This document shows positions 61,713-64,000 of a DNA stretch of 64,000 bases, piece by piece. The notes under the pieces are model-generated. The model had not been told where the DNA came from and did no database searches. It saw only the letters and a list, made by a program, of their open reading frames with translations. The position numbers and the translations under genes were made by a program. Within the stretch, counting starts at the first letter, position 1. Each line of letters begins with the position of its first letter. The stretch is from positions 434,001-498,000 of the forward strand of contig NZ_SEWG01000004.1 in assembly GCF_004168255.1 (NCBI RefSeq). The letters are read 5' to 3'. This DNA is from Mucilaginibacter terrigena. GTDB taxonomy: Bacteria; Bacteroidota; Bacteroidia; Sphingobacteriales; Sphingobacteriaceae.

Positions 61713-61745
61713 AATATGCGCATATTTATTTTTTATGCGTATATT
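61713..61745. promoter_or_regulatory. Candidate antitoxin operator
   Basis: AATATGCGCATATT (61713-61726) is a perfect 14-bp palindrome and ATGCGTATATT (61735-61745) a related half, just before the antitoxin ATG at 61752. Antitoxins of this kind usually repress their own promoter by such sites. Confidence 0.5.
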
Positions 61746-61751
61746 TAAATT

Positions 61752-61988
61752 ATGAAAAGGAGGCTTAACTTAACAATTGAAGAAGGCTTATTAAAAAGCA
61801 TGAAACTTCACGCCGAAAAACAGCATACAAGTGTATCTGATTTGGTTGAAAATTATTTTAAGAAGGTTGTGAAACCCATAAAAAAAGAAAGCTTTATGGA
61901 TATGGTTGAGAAACTTGGCCCGCATGATATCGACCCAAAAGCAGATTTGAAAGAAATGTACTATCAGGATAAAATGCATGGCCATTAA
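61752..61988 (+). CDS. Antitoxin of a PIN toxin pair (DUF6364-like), 78 aa
   Basis: MKRRLNLTIEEGLLKSMKLHAEKQHTSVSDLVENYF is a ribbon-helix-helix-like antitoxin N-terminus (beta strand, two helices), followed by a tail (FMDMVEKLGPHDIDPKADLKEMYYQDK) of the kind that blocks PIN active sites. It overlaps the toxin gene by 11 bp, the classic arrangement. Likely autoregulated through the palindrome upstream. Confidence 0.85.
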   Translation: MKRRLNLTIEEGLLKSMKLHAEKQHTSVSDLVENYFKKVVKPIKKESFMDMVEKLGPHDIDPKADLKEMYYQDKMHGH

Positions 61989-62397
61989 AGTATTCTTAGA
62001 TGCTAATGTATTACTCGATTACATACTTAAACGAGAGTACTATAGTGATGCAAAGGAAATATTTGCGCTTTTGGAAGGCAAATTTATTGACGGTTATATA
62101 ACATCATCTGTGCTTCACATAACCGGTTATTGGGTATCAAAAGCCCATGGTGCAGTAAATGCAAAAAAGCTACTTTTAAACCTGCTTGAATATGCTACTG
62201 TTATAGACATTCCGCACGATACAGCCCTTATTGCTTTACACTCTAAGATAGACGATATCGAAGACGCTTTACAATACTATACTGCAATTCATCATAAACT
62301 GGATTACTTTATTTCACGCGATATACAGTTACAAAAAGATAGTATACCGGCCTTACAAGTATATTCCCCTGTGGATTTTATCAATCGGATAAAATAA
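61978..62397 (+). CDS. PIN-domain ribonuclease toxin, 139 aa
   Basis: The N-terminal strand KVFLDANVLLDYIL carries the first catalytic Asp (Asp8); the later acidic residues lie in DDIEDALQYYTAIHHKLDYFISRD, giving a complete PIN site. PIN toxins of the VapC type cut RNA, often tRNA. All expected acidic positions are present, so the toxin looks active. It overlaps the antitoxin gene by 11 bp. Confidence 0.88.
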   Translation: MAIKVFLDANVLLDYILKREYYSDAKEIFALLEGKFIDGYITSSVLHITGYWVSKAHGAVNAKKLLLNLLEYATVIDIPHDTALIALHSKIDDIEDALQYYTAIHHKLDYFISRDIQLQKDSIPALQVYSPVDFINRIK

Positions 62398-62649
62398 AAA
62401 TAGCCGCCGCTGCTATAAATCATAAATGTGCAGATTTTATGCACAAACAGAATGTTTTCAACCTTAATTTAAGACACCTGCAGGGCGGAGCTTTAAGACA
62501 TACCGACCCCGGATTTATAAACAGTTTGCATAAGGTTAACGTGCTGATCATTACTTTATTTCGCTTAAAAAAATATACCTCAAAACATTTTTTTTGACAA
62601 AAACGCCCGGATATATTTGGTTATTAACCAACATCTTATATCATCAATT

Positions 62650-63642
62650 ATGATTTCCGAAGCAAAAAAAACAGCCGTTGAAAATGCTTTGCGTATAACT
62701 TTTGGCGTGAGCGAATTTGAGGACATCAGCGAAATTACCCAGGGGCTTTCGCCTGCCCTTATTTTTAAAATTATGGTGAAGGGCAAGCCCTATTTGCTGC
62801 GCATTATCACCCAGATGAACGCCATGAACGCCCCCACGCATTGGTACAATTGTATGACGGCCGCTGCTGAGATAGGCATTGCCCCGCGGGTATGGTATAC
62901 CAGTGTGGAGGACAGGATCTGCATCACCGATTTTGTTGAGGCAAAACCTTTTCCTTTGAACCTGGTGAGGGTAAAAATGCCCGCGTTGCTTAGCCGGCTG
63001 CATTCGCTGCCGCCATTTCCAAACAGGATTAACTACCTGGAAACCATGGATGGCTTTGTGCAGAAATTCAGGGATAGCGAAACCCTGCCCGATATCCTTG
63101 CTGCAGAATTATTTGAAAAATACGATCAAATTAAACGGGTTTACCCGAGTAATGATAGCGACCTGGTATCCTGCCATAACGATCTTAAACCTGAAAATAT
63201 TTTATTTGATGGCGAGCGACCCTGGCTTGTAGATTGGGAGGCTGCTTTCCTGAATGACCGCTACACCGACCTGGCGGTTATCGCCAACTTCGCGGTGACC
63301 AATGATGTTGAAGAAAAGGAATATCTGAGGATCTATTTTGGTGAGGATGCCAATGAGTACCAGCTTGCGCGGTTTTACCTGATGCGGCAACTGCTTCACT
63401 TTTTTTACTTTACGTTTTTCGGGCTTATTTGCTTTAACGCCAATGAACCTGTTGACTTTACTTTGCCCTGCCCCAACTTCCGCGAGTTTAACAACCAAAT
63501 GTGGTTGGGCGGCATAAACCTGGCAAACAACGATGCCCGACAGGAATACGCCAGGGCGCATTTTGGGCAGGTAATATATAACCTTAAACAAAAACGCTTT
63601 GCTGATTCACTGAAGATATTGGCTGGTTTGAAAGAAAGGTAA
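62650..63642 (+). CDS. APH-fold phosphotransferase (choline/aminoglycoside kinase-like), 330 aa
   Basis: Start set at the ATG at 62650 (MISEAKKTAVENAL); the frame extends 11 codons upstream only from a TTG. Kinase blocks: GKPYLLRII (N-lobe), LVSCHNDLKPENILFDG (catalytic loop, HNDLxxxN) and PWLVDWEAAFLNDRYTDLAVIANF (metal-binding Asp and following Asp). The closest relatives are choline kinase-like APH proteins of unknown substrate. No resistance role should be assumed. Monocistronic. Confidence 0.82.
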   Translation: MISEAKKTAVENALRITFGVSEFEDISEITQGLSPALIFKIMVKGKPYLLRIITQMNAMNAPTHWYNCMTAAAEIGIAPRVWYTSVEDRICITDFVEAKPFPLNLVRVKMPALLSRLHSLPPFPNRINYLETMDGFVQKFRDSETLPDILAAELFEKYDQIKRVYPSNDSDLVSCHNDLKPENILFDGERPWLVDWEAAFLNDRYTDLAVIANFAVTNDVEEKEYLRIYFGEDANEYQLARFYLMRQLLHFFYFTFFGLICFNANEPVDFTLPCPNFREFNNQMWLGGINLANNDARQEYARAHFGQVIYNLKQKRFADSLKILAGLKER

Positions 63643-63663
63643 AACACACGGCAAACACCGGAT

Positions 63664-64000
63664 CTATTCCCTAAGCTTTTTTTGCTCGCGCAGCATAGCG
63701 CCGTAATCCATCCGCCGCAAAGCAGCGCTTATAGTTTTGGCTATCCGGTTGGCGCGTGTTTCCAGGGTTTTGGCATCGGTTATCCATTTAATAAAATATC
63801 CCTGGTGCGATTTGGCCAGGCTGCTGAAATACTCAAACGCTTCGGGCTGTTCAAAGTCGAAGCAATCCTGCAGGTCTTCGGGTATCTCGATCTTAAAATC
63901 CTTGTCAAATTCCAATTGTACCCGCACCATCGCGCCCCGGTGTTTACGGATGCCCTTACGGATCTCTTCGCGCAGCGCCATCATAAAATTACCCCCGCCT
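63664..64000 (-). CDS. YdeI/DUF1905 family protein, partial (N-terminus outside window)
   Basis: The frame is open from the window edge to the stop at 63664-63666. The segment GGGNFMMALREEIRKGIRKH at the edge is the end of a DUF1905 domain, and the rest (FEYFSSLAKSHQGYFIKWITDAKTLETRANRIAKTI) is the YdeI/OmdA-like C-terminus. An apparent start at 63984 is internal to the domain and is probably not the true start. The function of the family is poorly known. Confidence 0.8.
   Translation of the reverse strand, partial: GGGNFMMALREEIRKGIRKHRGAMVRVQLEFDKDFKIEIPEDLQDCFDFEQPEAFEYFSSLAKSHQGYFIKWITDAKTLETRANRIAKTISAALRRMDYGAMLREQKKLRE

Noticed and set aside
62650..63642. Aminoglycoside resistance gene
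   Set aside because: The fold is shared by many sugar and choline kinases; nothing in sequence or context points to antibiotic modification.
1..64000. Long ORFs antisense to susC, parC, acs and other genes
   Set aside because: They mirror the codon bias of the real genes, lack promoters and family signatures, and overlap well-supported proteins.
1..64000. CRISPR arrays, tRNA or rRNA genes
   Set aside because: No regular direct repeats with spacers, cloverleaf or rRNA-like segments were noticed in any intergenic region.

Overview
The window is chromosomal DNA of a Bacteroidota bacterium, most probably family Sphingobacteriaceae and close to Mucilaginibacter or Pedobacter. This rests on a SusC/SusD pair, promoters with a TTG / 20-nt spacer / TAnnTTTG layout, few Shine-Dalgarno sites, the rpmB-rpmG-DUF4295-ftsY block, BshC (bacillithiol), LytS/LytTR signalling and many secreted glycoside hydrolases. 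The genus is inferred from family content, not from a search. No rRNA, tRNA, CRISPR array, intact insertion sequence or prophage was seen.

Layout. 1-4.1 kb: tail of a membrane protein, an AsmA-like protein, and an overlapping HipA-like kinase/DUF3037 pair. 4.1-6.8 kb: a MITE-like inverted repeat, then secreted ThuA and GH30 proteins. 6.9-13.3 kb: a helix-hairpin-helix protein, a duplicated Spy-like protein, a TetR/SDR pair sharing identical operators, a DUF72 protein, a lipocalin-like lipoprotein, and a flavin amine oxidase with a c-type cytochrome. 13.4-31.4 kb: a polysaccharide utilisation locus in two minus-strand transcription units under one LacI-type regulator. The first unit is SusC, SusD, PKD lipoprotein, HGSNAT-like acetyltransferase, DUF4874/DUF4832 protein and GH31. 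The second is a HexNAc kinase-like protein, CBM9-like protein, sugar permease, GH109 and a NagB/PIG-L fusion. Each unit is preceded by three LacI-type operators and a shared promoter-proximal element. The content points to alpha-linked N-acetylgalactosamine or related amino-sugar glycans.

31.5-38.9 kb: an ankyrin protein, a GH36 alpha-galactosidase, and a porin/Rieske/imelysin/di-haem oxidoreductase operon that looks like a metal-handling locus. 39-48.4 kb: DUF1684, CsbD and DinB proteins, acetyl-CoA synthetase, the ribosomal protein/FtsY block, a frameshifted GxxExxY gene, RimO and BshC. 48.5-56.8 kb: secreted lipoproteins, a DoxX-like protein, a LytS/LytTR two-component pair, MsrA, an acid phosphatase and an aldose epimerase-like protein. 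56.8-64 kb: a GH35 beta-galactosidase, topoisomerase IV subunit A, a PIN toxin-antitoxin pair, an APH-like kinase and a partial YdeI/DUF1905 protein.

The most interesting unexplained signal lies beside the LytS/LytTR genes. Two 50-bp promoter modules (51196-51245 and 51769-51818) each carry ATAGA half-sites exactly 21 bp apart, followed at identical distance by a -7 box. One drives a secreted 126-aa protein. The other drives a roughly 130-nt structured transcript that ends in a hairpin and contains a 23-codon ORF. I propose these are targets of the adjacent LytTR regulator and that the short transcript is an undescribed small RNA or peptide gene.
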